Source: Bacillota bacterium
GTDB lineage: Bacteria; Bacillota; Clostridia; Lachnospirales; Lachnospiraceae
DNA: 12,772 nt
Reading direction: 5' to 3'
Assembly: GCA_023387635.1 (NCBI GenBank)
Contig: JAEWHU010000139.1
Span: forward strand, 1 to 12,772
Shown: positions 7,715-12,772 of the stretch, one piece after another
How the letters are laid out: each line of letters opens with the position of its first letter
Position numbering within the stretch: the first letter of the stretch is position 1
The notes under the pieces: generated by a model
Told to the model about the DNA's origin: nothing
Databases searched by the model: none
What the model saw: the letters and a program-made list of their open reading frames with translations, nothing else
Made by a program: the position numbers and the translations under genes

Positions 7715-7734
7715 GTAAATGATAATCATTCCCA
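7715..7734 (+). promoter_or_regulatory. Fur-box-like operator 3 over the transcription start
   Basis: AATGATAATCATT (7718-7730) is a perfect 6-1-6 palindrome. The 19 bases at 7715-7733 match the classical Fur 19-mer GATAATGATAATCATTATC at 15 positions, with the central GATAATCATT intact. It sits just after the -10 and over the predicted start, where bound Fur would block transcription. Confidence 0.75.
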
Positions 7735-7773
7735 ATATCATACTTTACATACTACAAAAAAGGAGGAATACTC

Positions 7774-7986
7774 ATGTCCTTAGCAATGGTTGGAATAGGC
7801 GAGTCTAGAGTGATAATTGACTTTGTCGGAAAAGAAGATGTAAAAAGACATTTACAAGATATCGGTTTTGTTAAAGGTGAAAGCGTTAAGCTCTTATCTC
7901 AAAATGAAAGTGGTTTAATATTATTAGTGAAAGGTTCTAGAGTAGCTATAAATAGAGGGTTAGCGACTAAAATTATGGTAGCTTAA
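7774..7986 (+). CDS. feoA: ferrous iron transport protein A (first copy)
   Basis: This small cytoplasmic protein of 70 residues has an SH3-like FeoA domain and is thought to support FeoB in Fe2+ uptake. The core pattern is visible in HLQDIGFVKGESVKLLSQNE (26-45), then a strand pair LILLVKGSRVAINRGLATKI. It has the typical LxxxGFxxGxxV signature of FeoA. The N-terminus is shorter and less canonical than in the second copy. The start is supported by a perfect AGGAGG at 7761-7766, seven bases upstream. It is the first gene after the Fur-controlled promoter. A 13-base-pair hairpin follows its stop and separates it from the second feoA. Confidence 0.9.
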   Translation: MSLAMVGIGESRVIIDFVGKEDVKRHLQDIGFVKGESVKLLSQNESGLILLVKGSRVAINRGLATKIMVA

Positions 7987-7987
7987 G

Positions 7988-8019
7988 TAGGATTGTTAAA
8001 AATTTATTTAACAATCCTA
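7988..8019 (+). other. 13-bp perfect stem-loop between the two feoA genes
   Basis: TAGGATTGTTAAA (7988-8000) pairs perfectly with 8007-8019 around a six-base loop. No T-run follows directly (the next bases are ACAAGTATTTTC), so it is not a standard terminator. An RNA processing or stability element, or partial attenuation inside the operon, is more likely. Confidence 0.7.
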
Positions 8020-8047
8020 ACAAGTATTTTCAAAAAAGAGTAATTTA

Positions 8048-8296
8048 ATGAAAGGCACAGGTGTTAAGATGACATTGCGTGATTTAAAGCCAGGAGAAGA
8101 AGGTAAGGTAACGAGTATCGGAGAAAAAGGTCCTTTAAGAAGAAGGATAATGGAGATGGGAGTTACACCAGGAGCTATGATAAAAGTTATTAAAATAGCA
8201 CCTCTTGGAGATCCGATCGAAATTAATATCAGAGGATATGAGTTAAGCTTAAGAAAAGAAGAAGCTGGTCAAATCGAAATTAGCAAATTGAACTAA
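8048..8296 (+). CDS. feoA: ferrous iron transport protein A (second copy)
   Basis: A second FeoA-domain protein, up to 82 residues. The hallmark LRDLKPGEEGKVTSIGEKG is followed by RRRIMEMGVTPGAMIKVIKIAPLGDPIEINIRGYELSLRKEEAGQI, a complete canonical FeoA sequence including the final strand. It is predicted to bind the cytoplasmic side of FeoB. The ATG at 8048 has only a weak AAGAG upstream. An in-frame ATG at 8069 gives MTLRDLKPGEEGKV, closer to the usual FeoA N-terminus, with AGGTG at 8059-8063, so the shorter start (75 residues) is about equally likely. feoB follows after 14 bases. Confidence 0.93.
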   Translation: MKGTGVKMTLRDLKPGEEGKVTSIGEKGPLRRRIMEMGVTPGAMIKVIKIAPLGDPIEINIRGYELSLRKEEAGQIEISKLN

Positions 8297-8310
8297 TAAG
8301 GAGAACTAAG

Positions 8311-10344
8311 ATGAAATATTCCATAGCACTTGCGGGTAATCCAAACAGTGGAAAGACAACATTATTTAATGAACTAACAGGTTCTAAGCAACACGTAGGT
8401 AATTGGCCGGGTGTTACAGTAGATAAAAAAGAAGGCATTTATAAAAAGAATAAGGACATAACGATACTGGACTTACCAGGTACATATTCACTTTCACCTT
8501 ACTCTGCAGAAGAAATCGTTGCAAGAGATTATATCGTGAAAGAGAAACCACATGCTGTAATAAATATAGTTGATGGAACAAGCATCGAACGTAATCTTTA
8601 CTTGACACTACAAATTTTAGAAACTAGAATTCCAACAGTAATTGCACTTAACATGATGGATGAAGTAGAAGCAAAGGGTGATGTAATTAATCATGATAAA
8701 TTATCAAAGCTTCTAGGGGTAAAGATTGTTCCAATTGTTGCACGTAGTGGAAAAGGATTAAAAGAACTTATGGATGCAGTGATAGATACTGCAACAATAA
8801 ATCAAAAACCAGCAGAATTAGATATATATGATGATAATCTTGATGCTGCAATTACTAAAATAGAAGAGTTTTTATCCGATAAGGATAGTGATGAAAGAGT
8901 ATGGAAGGCAATCAAACTTCTTGAGGGAGATGAAATTGTAACCAATACTCTATCGGAAGAGGTTAAAAATCAAGTAGATAAAGTTATTAAAGAAGCTGAA
9001 AAGCATGCGGATGGTGATACGGAAGCGAAGATAGCTGATATGAGGTATCAATATATAACTAAATTAGTAAAAGAAACTGTGAAAAGGAAACATGTTGGTC
9101 ATGTTGAGACCAAATCAGATAAATTAGATAAAGTACTTACCAATAGATTTTTGGCAATTCCAATGTTTGCAATTATTATGCTTGCTATGTTTGCCGTAAC
9201 CTTTGGTGAAGGTCCACTTGGTATTGGTGTTTGGTTACAAACGATTGTAGTTGATTTTTGGGAAGGACCACTTACTGGGACTATTGAAGAATTCATAATT
9301 AATGCTGGTGGCGCCGAATGGGCTAGGTCCTTAGTAGTTGATGGTATTTTAGCTGGTATTGGTGGCGTTGCCTCTTTCTTGCCACAGATTTTAATTCTAT
9401 TTTTACTAATGTCCTTTTTAGAAGATAGTGGTTATATGGCAAGAGTTGCATTCGTTATGGATAGATTATTCCGTAAATTTGGTTTATCAGGTAAGTCATT
9501 TATTCCATTATTAATGGGATTTGGTTGTTCTGTTCCTGCCCTTATGGCATCAAGAACTTTAGAAAATGAAAAAGATAGACGTCTTACTATGATGATAACA
9601 CCATTTATGTCATGTGGAGCAAAGTTACCAATTTATTTGATGTTCGCTGCCACATTGTTCCCAAATAATAGTCAAACATTAATTGTTTATTCAATTTACT
9701 TCTTAGGATTGGCAGTTGCAATTTTAAGTGGTATTATTTTAAGCAGAACCTTATTTAAAGGTGTAGAGTCAAACTTTATTATGGAATTGCCTCAATACCG
9801 TGTACCAACCCTAAAAAGTGTATTTATACATGCATGGGATAAGGTAAAAGGTTTTGCAATTAAAGCTGGTACAATTATTTTTGTATCAACAGTATTTATA
9901 TGGTTATTGTCAAACTTTAATTTTAGTGGTATGGTTGATATGGAAGATAGCTTCTTAGCTTACATTGGTAATGCTATTAAATTTATCTTCATACCACTTG
10001 GCTTTGGTAACTGGAAAGCAGCAGTAGGAACTGTTACTGGTTTCATTGCAAAAGAAAATATCGTTGCAACATTTGGTATATTATTTGGTGCATCTGATAG
10101 TATTATTGAAGCTGCGTCAGAAGGAAGTGCTGCACTTCCAGGAGTAGCTGAAGCATTTACAAAAGTATCTGCATATTCCTATATGGCATTTAATTTATTA
10201 TGTATGCCATGTTTTGCAGCAGTAGGTGCAATCAAAAGAGAAATGGGTTCATGGAAATGGACTTTACGTACGATAGGATTCCAAATGCTAACTGCTTGGA
10301 TCGTATCATTCCTAATATTCCAAATTGGAAATATAATTTTTTAA
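8311..10344 (+). CDS. feoB: ferrous iron transport protein B (FeoB)
   Basis: This is the inner-membrane Fe2+ importer with an N-terminal G domain. G motifs are GNPNSGKTT (9-17, G1), Thr 36 in NWPGVTVDKKEG (G2), DLPGTYSLSPYS (54-65, G3), NMMD (114-117, G4) and VARSGKG (143-149, G5 region). A helical linker (about 165-275) follows. The membrane domain (about 280-677) has two Gate-type repeats. The first contains FLEDSGYMARVAFVMDR, GFGCSVPALMASRT (403-416) and MSCGAKLP (433-440), whose cysteines C405 and C435 are typical of the permeation path. The second includes GFIAKENIVATFGILFG (577-593) and FNLLCMPCFAAVGAIKRE. The length of 677 residues is normal. AAGGAG at 8298-8303 supports the start. Regulation is expected through the Fur-type sites at 7630-7734. 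Confidence 0.97.
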   Translation: MKYSIALAGNPNSGKTTLFNELTGSKQHVGNWPGVTVDKKEGIYKKNKDITILDLPGTYSLSPYSAEEIVARDYIVKEKPHAVINIVDGTSIERNLYLTLQILETRIPTVIALNMMDEVEAKGDVINHDKLSKLLGVKIVPIVARSGKGLKELMDAVIDTATINQKPAELDIYDDNLDAAITKIEEFLSDKDSDERVWKAIKLLEGDEIVTNTLSEEVKNQVDKVIKEAEKHADGDTEAKIADMRYQYITKLVKETVKRKHVGHVETKSDKLDKVLTNRFLAIPMFAIIMLAMFAVTFGEGPLGIGVWLQTIVVDFWEGPLTGTIEEFIINAGGAEWARSLVVDGILAGIGGVASFLPQILILFLLMSFLEDSGYMARVAFVMDRLFRKFGLSGKSFIPLLMGFGCSVPALMASRTLENEKDRRLTMMITPFMSCGAKLPIYLMFAATLFPNNSQTLIVYSIYFLGLAVAILSGIILSRTLFKGVESNFIMELPQYRVPTLKSVFIHAWDKVKGFAIKAGTIIFVSTVFIWLLSNFNFSGMVDMEDSFLAYIGNAIKFIFIPLGFGNWKAAVGTVTGFIAKENIVATFGILFGASDSIIEAASEGSAALPGVAEAFTKVSAYSYMAFNLLCMPCFAAVGAIKREMGSWKWTLRTIGFQMLTAWIVSFLIFQIGNIIF

Positions 10345-10376
10345 CTGTATATCAGTTATAAAATTATGAGCAAGCG

Positions 10377-10455
10377 AAGCGGAATGCGAATATCCGCTTT
10401 AGTAGTTTATAGTTTTCGTGCGAAATGCACGCTGTTCAATGCACAATGTGCATTG
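10377..10455 (+). repeat. cluster of three inverted repeats between feoB and the fur-like gene
   Basis: Three GC-richer hairpins sit in a row. AAGCGGA (10377-10383) pairs with TCCGCTT (10393-10399), CGTGC (10417-10421) pairs with GCACG (10427-10431), and a perfect 19-base palindrome CAATGCACAATGTGCATTG lies at 10437-10455. ATGCAC at 10425-10430 could instead pair with GTGCAT at 10448-10453, so the last two structures may be mutually exclusive. The palindrome ends nine bases before the Shine-Dalgarno site of the next gene. No T-run follows any of them. A REP-like element, an RNA stability device or an operator are all possible. Confidence 0.65.
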
Positions 10456-10475
10456 CACTTAGATAGGAGCCTTTT

Positions 10476-11018
10476 ATGAGGAACACATATGAAAATGAAT
10501 CTTTAGCGGTTAAGATTGAGAAAAGAGAACTTATACTTGACCAATTAAGAAAGAAAGGTTTTCGTATTACAGAACAAAGAAGATTACTTATTGATATAAT
10601 ATTAGAAGATGAGTGCTCTAGTTGTAAAGAAATATATTACAAAGCAATAAAAAAAGACACTTCTGTAGGTATTGCAACTATATACCGAATGGTAAAGACA
10701 CTAGAAGATTTAAATGTAATTAATCGAAAAAATATTTACTTAATTGATTATGAAAATTTAGATATGAAGTCTGATCAACAAGTCCTCTTTATTGATGAGA
10801 AAACGGATGAAGCTGTCCAGATTAAAAAAGGTGAATGGTTTAAAAGTCTACAAAGAGCTCTTATAGAACAGGGCTTTACAGATGTTGAAAACATTTCCAT
10901 CCTTATTAAGAATAAGGAAAAAGAAGAGGAGGTAAAATGTGATGATAAATTATCTCATAGTTGCCGTTGTAACAATACTAGTTGTAAGTATCATTGCAAG
11001 AAGCGTAATGCGTCTTAA
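10476..11018 (+). CDS. divergent Fur-family regulator with a Cys/His-rich tail
   Basis: Residues about 18-86 form the winged-helix DNA-binding domain of the Fur family: LRKKGFRITEQRRLLIDIIL, then CSSCKEIYYKAIKK, then the recognition-helix region GIATIYRMVKTLEDLNVI. The C-terminal half is short (about 88-147) and lacks the usual Fur HHxH metal and zinc motifs. Instead the protein ends in a Cys/His-rich tail (C155, H161, C163, C165, C170, H173, C174), with C47 and C50 in the N-domain. It may therefore sense metal or redox state differently from classical Fur; that is inference. TAGGAG at 10464-10469 supports the start. No promoter is evident in front, so it is probably read from the feo promoter. 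Its last 25 codons overlap the next gene in another frame. Confidence 0.85.
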   Translation: MRNTYENESLAVKIEKRELILDQLRKKGFRITEQRRLLIDIILEDECSSCKEIYYKAIKKDTSVGIATIYRMVKTLEDLNVINRKNIYLIDYENLDMKSDQQVLFIDEKTDEAVQIKKGEWFKSLQRALIEQGFTDVENISILIKNKEKEEEVKCDDKLSHSCRCNNTSCKYHCKKRNAS

Positions 11019-11097
11019 AAAAGGTGAAACAGGTGGCTGTAATTGTGGAGGTTGTAGTTCAACTTCATGCAGTATGCGTGACACTGAAATGAAATAA
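10942..11097 (+). CDS. FeoB-associated Cys-rich membrane protein
   Basis: This 51-residue protein starts inside the 3' end of the fur-like gene, in the +1 frame relative to it. It has one N-terminal membrane helix (NYLIVAVVTILVVSIIA, residues 3-19), a basic turn RSVMRLKKGE, and a Cys-rich cytoplasmic or surface segment GGCNCGGCSSTSCS (C33, C35, C38, C43). This is the layout of the small FeoB-associated Cys-rich membrane proteins found next to feoB in Firmicutes, presumed to handle Fe2+ near the transporter. AGGAGG at 10927-10932 lies nine bases before the ATG; a GTG at 10939 six bases after the site would add one residue. The terminator at 11155-11195 closes the operon. The overlap with the upstream frame is 77 bases. 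Confidence 0.88.
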   Translation: MINYLIVAVVTILVVSIIARSVMRLKKGETGGCNCGGCSSTSCSMRDTEMK

Positions 11098-11154
11098 ATC
11101 ATCTTTCACAAGATTAGTAAACTAATATTTATATAAATAGTAATTGAGATAAAA

Positions 11155-11195
11155 AGGTATATTATATGGTAAAGCCATGTGATATATCTTTTTTT
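11155..11195 (+). terminator. Rho-independent terminator of the feo operon
   Basis: The 15-base arm 11155-11169 pairs over its full length with 11175-11189 (three G-T wobbles) around a five-base loop, and runs into seven Ts at 11189-11195. It lies about 58 bases after the stop of the Cys-rich protein gene. Confidence 0.85.
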
Positions 11196-11306
11196 CTATA
11201 TACGAAAGAATCTTGTTATATGCTTTGTAGTTGTTACTTTGGATGCATGGGAATTAATAAGAAAATTAATTATTGCCTATTAAAATAAAAATGTTTTAAA
11301 AACCTA

Positions 11307-11335
11307 TTGACAATATTAAAACACTGGTGTACTAT
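11307..11335 (+). promoter_or_regulatory. sigma-A promoter of the GntR/ABC operon
   Basis: TTGACA (11307-11312) is perfect and TACTAT (11330-11335) is a four-of-six -10, with an ideal 17-base spacer. The predicted start is near 11342, leaving a leader of about 65 bases. The -10 and start are embedded in the ACTRGT repeat array. Confidence 0.7.
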
Positions 11336-11370
11336 GTAACTAGTTCACTGGTTAATGATTGCACTAGTTA
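11323..11370 (+). promoter_or_regulatory. probable GntR operator: phased ACTRGT array
   Basis: ACTRGT occurs four times, at 11323, 11339, 11347 and 11363, so all spacings are multiples of eight bases (16, 8, 16). A degenerate ACTATG sits at the intervening 11331 position. TAACTAGT (11337-11344) and ACTAGTTA (11363-11370) form an inverted repeat with an 18-base spacer. The array covers the -10 and start of the operon whose first gene is a GntR repressor, so autoregulation is the natural reading. Confidence 0.6.
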
Positions 11371-11406
11371 TTGAATAAGTGAAAGAATGAATAGAGGAGG
11401 GTGAGT

Positions 11407-11760
11407 ATGGAGTTTAACAATAATATACCAATATATGTGCAAGTCATAGATGATATCAAAAAGGATATAGTAAGAGGTGTTCTACTACCTGGTGAAAAAC
11501 TTCCATCTGGAAGAGACTTAGCTTATAAGTATAAAATTAATCCGAATACAGCAAATCGAGTGTATAAAGAGTTAGAAGCAGAGGAGGTATGTTTTACGAA
11601 AAGAGGGATTGGAACATATGTTACGGAAGATAATGATAAACTTATAGTTATTAAAGAAGAGATGGCAGGCGCGTTATTAGATAAGTTTATTGAAGGTATG
11701 AAAGATCTTGGTTTTACGAAAAATGAACTTATTAGCATGTTGCAAAACAAGTACGAATAG
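11407..11760 (+). CDS. GntR-family (YtrA-type) transcriptional regulator
   Basis: This 117-residue repressor has a complete GntR winged helix: IPIYVQVIDDIKKDIVRGVL, then PGEKLPSGRDLAYKYKINPNTANRVYKELEAEEV, then the wing FTKRGIGTYVT. A short helical C-terminal tail of about 40 residues (EEMAGALLDKFIEGMKDLGF onward) replaces a ligand domain, which is typical of the YtrA subfamily; these normally control the ABC transporter encoded beside them. A GTG at 11401 would add two residues but touches the AGGAGG at 11395-11400. The ATG at 11407 has the proper six-base spacing, so I use it. The ABC ATPase follows after 41 bases. Confidence 0.92.
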   Translation: MEFNNNIPIYVQVIDDIKKDIVRGVLLPGEKLPSGRDLAYKYKINPNTANRVYKELEAEEVCFTKRGIGTYVTEDNDKLIVIKEEMAGALLDKFIEGMKDLGFTKNELISMLQNKYE

Positions 11761-11801
11761 AATGAACTTGTATTCATAGAAAAGATAGAGGAGAGTGTGA
11801 G

Positions 11802-12491
11802 ATGTTATTAGAAAGTAAAAATCTTGTTAAAAAGTATATGACCAAAACAGCGGTTGATAATATGAGTATCCAGCTTCAAGAAGGAAAAATATATGCACTT
11901 CTTGGCCCAAATGGTAGTGGAAAGACAACATTTATGAAAATGGTAGCTGGGCTCGCTAAACCAACAGAAGGAAGTATTAGCTATAAAGGTTATCCCATTG
12001 GAGTAGAGTCAAAGAAAAGGGTTGCATATATGTCAACGGAACCTTTTTTCTATAACTATATGACGATAGCAGATGTTGGTAAATATTATGAGGATTTCTT
12101 TGAAGATTTTGATGTGGTTCGTTATCAAGAATTAATTCGAAGAATGGAACTTAGTATGAAAGATAAAGCAAGGAGTTTATCTTCAGGTATGGCTGCGAAG
12201 CTAAAAATAGCTGCAACTCTTTCAAGAAAAGCTGAATTATATATGCTAGATGAACCATTAAATGGTATTGACATTGTAGCAAGAGATAAAATAATGTCAA
12301 CAATTTTAGAAGTTGCAAGAGAAGATGTTACTATACTAATATCTAGTCATTTAGTGGATGAATTAGAAAAAATAATTGATAATGTAATTTTTGTAAAGGA
12401 TGGAACTATCGCACTTAGTGGAGAAGCAGAAACATTAAGGGAAACACATGGTAAATCAATTGTTGAAATATATAAAGAAATATATGGGTAA
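11802..12491 (+). CDS. ABC transporter ATP-binding protein
   Basis: This is a 229-residue nucleotide-binding subunit that would couple ATP hydrolysis to the permease encoded downstream. Walker A is GPNGSGKT (35-42), the Q-loop area is AYMSTEPFFY (75-84), where Gln is replaced as often seen in YtrB-like proteins, the signature is a degenerate LSSGM (126-130), Walker B is LYMLDEP (146-152), and the H-loop is SSH with His 183. The short C-terminus and the GntR neighbour put it in the YtrB-type export or stress-response class. Its substrate cannot be read from the sequence. AGAGGAG at 11787-11793 supports the ATG. The gene is intact and lies between its regulator and the permease start at 12671. 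Confidence 0.93.
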   Translation: MLLESKNLVKKYMTKTAVDNMSIQLQEGKIYALLGPNGSGKTTFMKMVAGLAKPTEGSISYKGYPIGVESKKRVAYMSTEPFFYNYMTIADVGKYYEDFFEDFDVVRYQELIRRMELSMKDKARSLSSGMAAKLKIAATLSRKAELYMLDEPLNGIDIVARDKIMSTILEVAREDVTILISSHLVDELEKIIDNVIFVKDGTIALSGEAETLRETHGKSIVEIYKEIYG

Positions 12492-12503
12492 TAGGGGGTT
12501 AAT

Positions 12504-12566
12504 TTGAAAAAAACGTTTCAAATGAAAGAAAACGTTTCATCAAATGAAAGAAAGCGTTTCAAATGA
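12504..12566 (+). CDS. possible 20-codon leader peptide, TTG start
   Basis: TTG at 12504 follows AGGGGG (12493-12498) by five bases and opens a 20-codon frame beginning MKKTFQMKENV and ending NERKRFK before TGA at 12564. The good ribosome binding site is the only evidence of translation. The peptide is basic, resembles no family I know, and is built almost entirely from the AARCGTTTCA repeats. It could be a leader peptide controlling the permease, a decayed gene start, or chance. Confidence 0.25.
   Translation: MKKTFQMKENVSSNERKRFK
12511..12561 (+). repeat. three copies of AARCGTTTCA between ABC ATPase and permease
   Basis: AAACGTTTCA occurs at 12511-12520 and 12530-12539, and AAGCGTTTCA at 12552-12561. 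They are spaced 19 and 22 bases apart, about two helical turns. AAATGAAAGAA follows the first two copies. The first two contain the palindrome AAACGTTT. They resemble, but do not match, catabolite (cre) sites. Confidence 0.75.
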
Positions 12567-12590
12567 GTGAAAAATAAAAAATTAGAAAGG

Positions 12591-12654
12591 TTGCCACGAT
12601 GTGATTATTTCACTCTTTCTGTAAGTGGCAATATCGCAGGCAAATCCGCGATAT
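12591..12654 (+). promoter_or_regulatory. two adjacent stem-loops before the permease start
   Basis: TTGCCAC (12591-12597) pairs with GTGGCAA (12625-12631), enclosing a smaller GTGA/TCAC hairpin. AGAAAG (12584-12589) could instead pair with CTTTCT (12615-12620). Next, ATATCGC (12631-12637) pairs perfectly with GCGATAT (12648-12654). The two stems share base 12631, so they abut. Neither is followed by Ts, so transcription termination is unlikely; control of mRNA stability or of permease translation is more plausible. Confidence 0.55.
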
Positions 12655-12670
12655 GGGTTAAGTATAAAGT

Positions 12671-12772
12671 ATGTTAAAATTAATAAAATATGAATTTAAA
12701 AAGCAAGGATTTTCTAAGTTAGTTATTATAAGCTTAGTGGCTATTATTCAAGTAGTATTTTTGCTTGGAGTA
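12671..12772 (+). CDS. ABC transporter permease, N-terminal fragment
   Basis: The first 34 codons are visible before the window ends. MLKLIKYEFKKQGFSKLVII followed by a hydrophobic stretch (LVIISLVAIIQVVFLLGV) is the typical opening of an ABC-2-type or YtrC-like permease: an amphipathic start, then the first membrane helix. An in-frame TAA at 12665-12667 fixes the start at this ATG or later. There is no recognisable Shine-Dalgarno site directly before it, which is odd for this window. As the partner of the upstream ATPase it would form the membrane channel. Its function beyond that cannot be judged from the fragment. Confidence 0.8.
   Translation, partial: MLKLIKYEFKKQGFSKLVIISLVAIIQVVFLLGV

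Larger units (their letters stand above)
11098..11406. other. intergenic stretch between feo and ABC operons
   Basis: No gene is supported here. It contains a short AT palindrome (11113-11118 with 11121-11126), the feo terminator (11155-11195), an AT-only inverted repeat AATTAAT/ATTAATT at 11252-11271, and the promoter and operator region of the GntR operon from 11307 onward. Confidence 0.7.

Noticed and set aside
8414..9296. Minus-strand open frames inside feoB
   Set aside because: They are antisense to strongly conserved FeoB G-domain and membrane segments and have no features of their own.
12511..12561. CcpA cre sites
   Set aside because: The copies share a CG-centred palindrome with cre, but in none do the flanking T/G and C/A positions match the consensus in full.
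12511..12561. CRISPR-like array
   Set aside because: There are only three ten-base repeats with similar, not unique, spacers, and no cas genes in the window.

Overview
The window is AT-rich, tightly packed and coded almost entirely on the + strand. Shine-Dalgarno sites are strong (AGGAGG/GGAGG type) and sigma-A promoters look like TTGACA/TATAAT. Two-subunit iron-sulfur serine dehydratase, tandem feoA genes with a small FeoB-associated Cys-rich protein, a DUF815-type ATPase and a YtrA-type GntR/ABC operon together suggest a Clostridia genome, most likely Lachnospiraceae (a Lachnoclostridium phytofermentans-like organism is plausible; this is inference from gene style, not a database match). 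I see no rRNA, tRNA, CRISPR array, insertion sequence or phage gene.

Layout. Positions 1-317 hold the tail and terminator of upstream transcription, then a promoter region. Positions 318-1903 are sdaAB-sdaAA, which deaminate L-serine to pyruvate. Positions 1904-2362 hold a strong promoter, a possible decayed small gene and a 60-residue PspC-domain membrane protein, closed by a terminator at 2462-2506. Next come a cytoplasmic SGNH/sialate O-acetylesterase-like hydrolase (2566-4065), argS (4162-5934, with terminator) and a stand-alone DUF815-type AAA+ ATPase (6185-7510, with terminator).

Positions 7630-11195 form one iron-uptake locus. A consensus promoter is surrounded by three Fur-box-like sequences, with a further palindrome inside the promoter spacer. 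It drives feoA1, feoA2 and feoB, and probably also a divergent Fur-family regulator with a Cys/His-rich tail and a 51-residue FeoB-associated Cys-rich membrane protein. The last two genes overlap by 77 bases in different frames. Working model: Fur-Fe2+ represses the promoter, FeoB imports Fe2+ with FeoA and Cys-rich accessory proteins, and the encoded Fur-like protein gives local feedback or senses something else.

Positions 11307-12772 are the start of a YtrA-type operon: a GntR repressor, an ABC ATPase and the first 34 codons of an ABC permease that runs off the window. Its promoter carries a phased array of ACTRGT motifs. The 179-base gap between ATPase and permease is unusual for such an operon. 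It holds a triple AARCGTTTCA repeat, a 20-codon mini-ORF with a good ribosome binding site, and two stem-loops just before a permease start that lacks a clear Shine-Dalgarno site.

Most of the window is ordinary housekeeping. The parts most worth a second look are the Fur-like/Cys-rich overlap, the operator architecture of feo, the hairpin cluster before the fur-like gene, and the ABC intergenic region.
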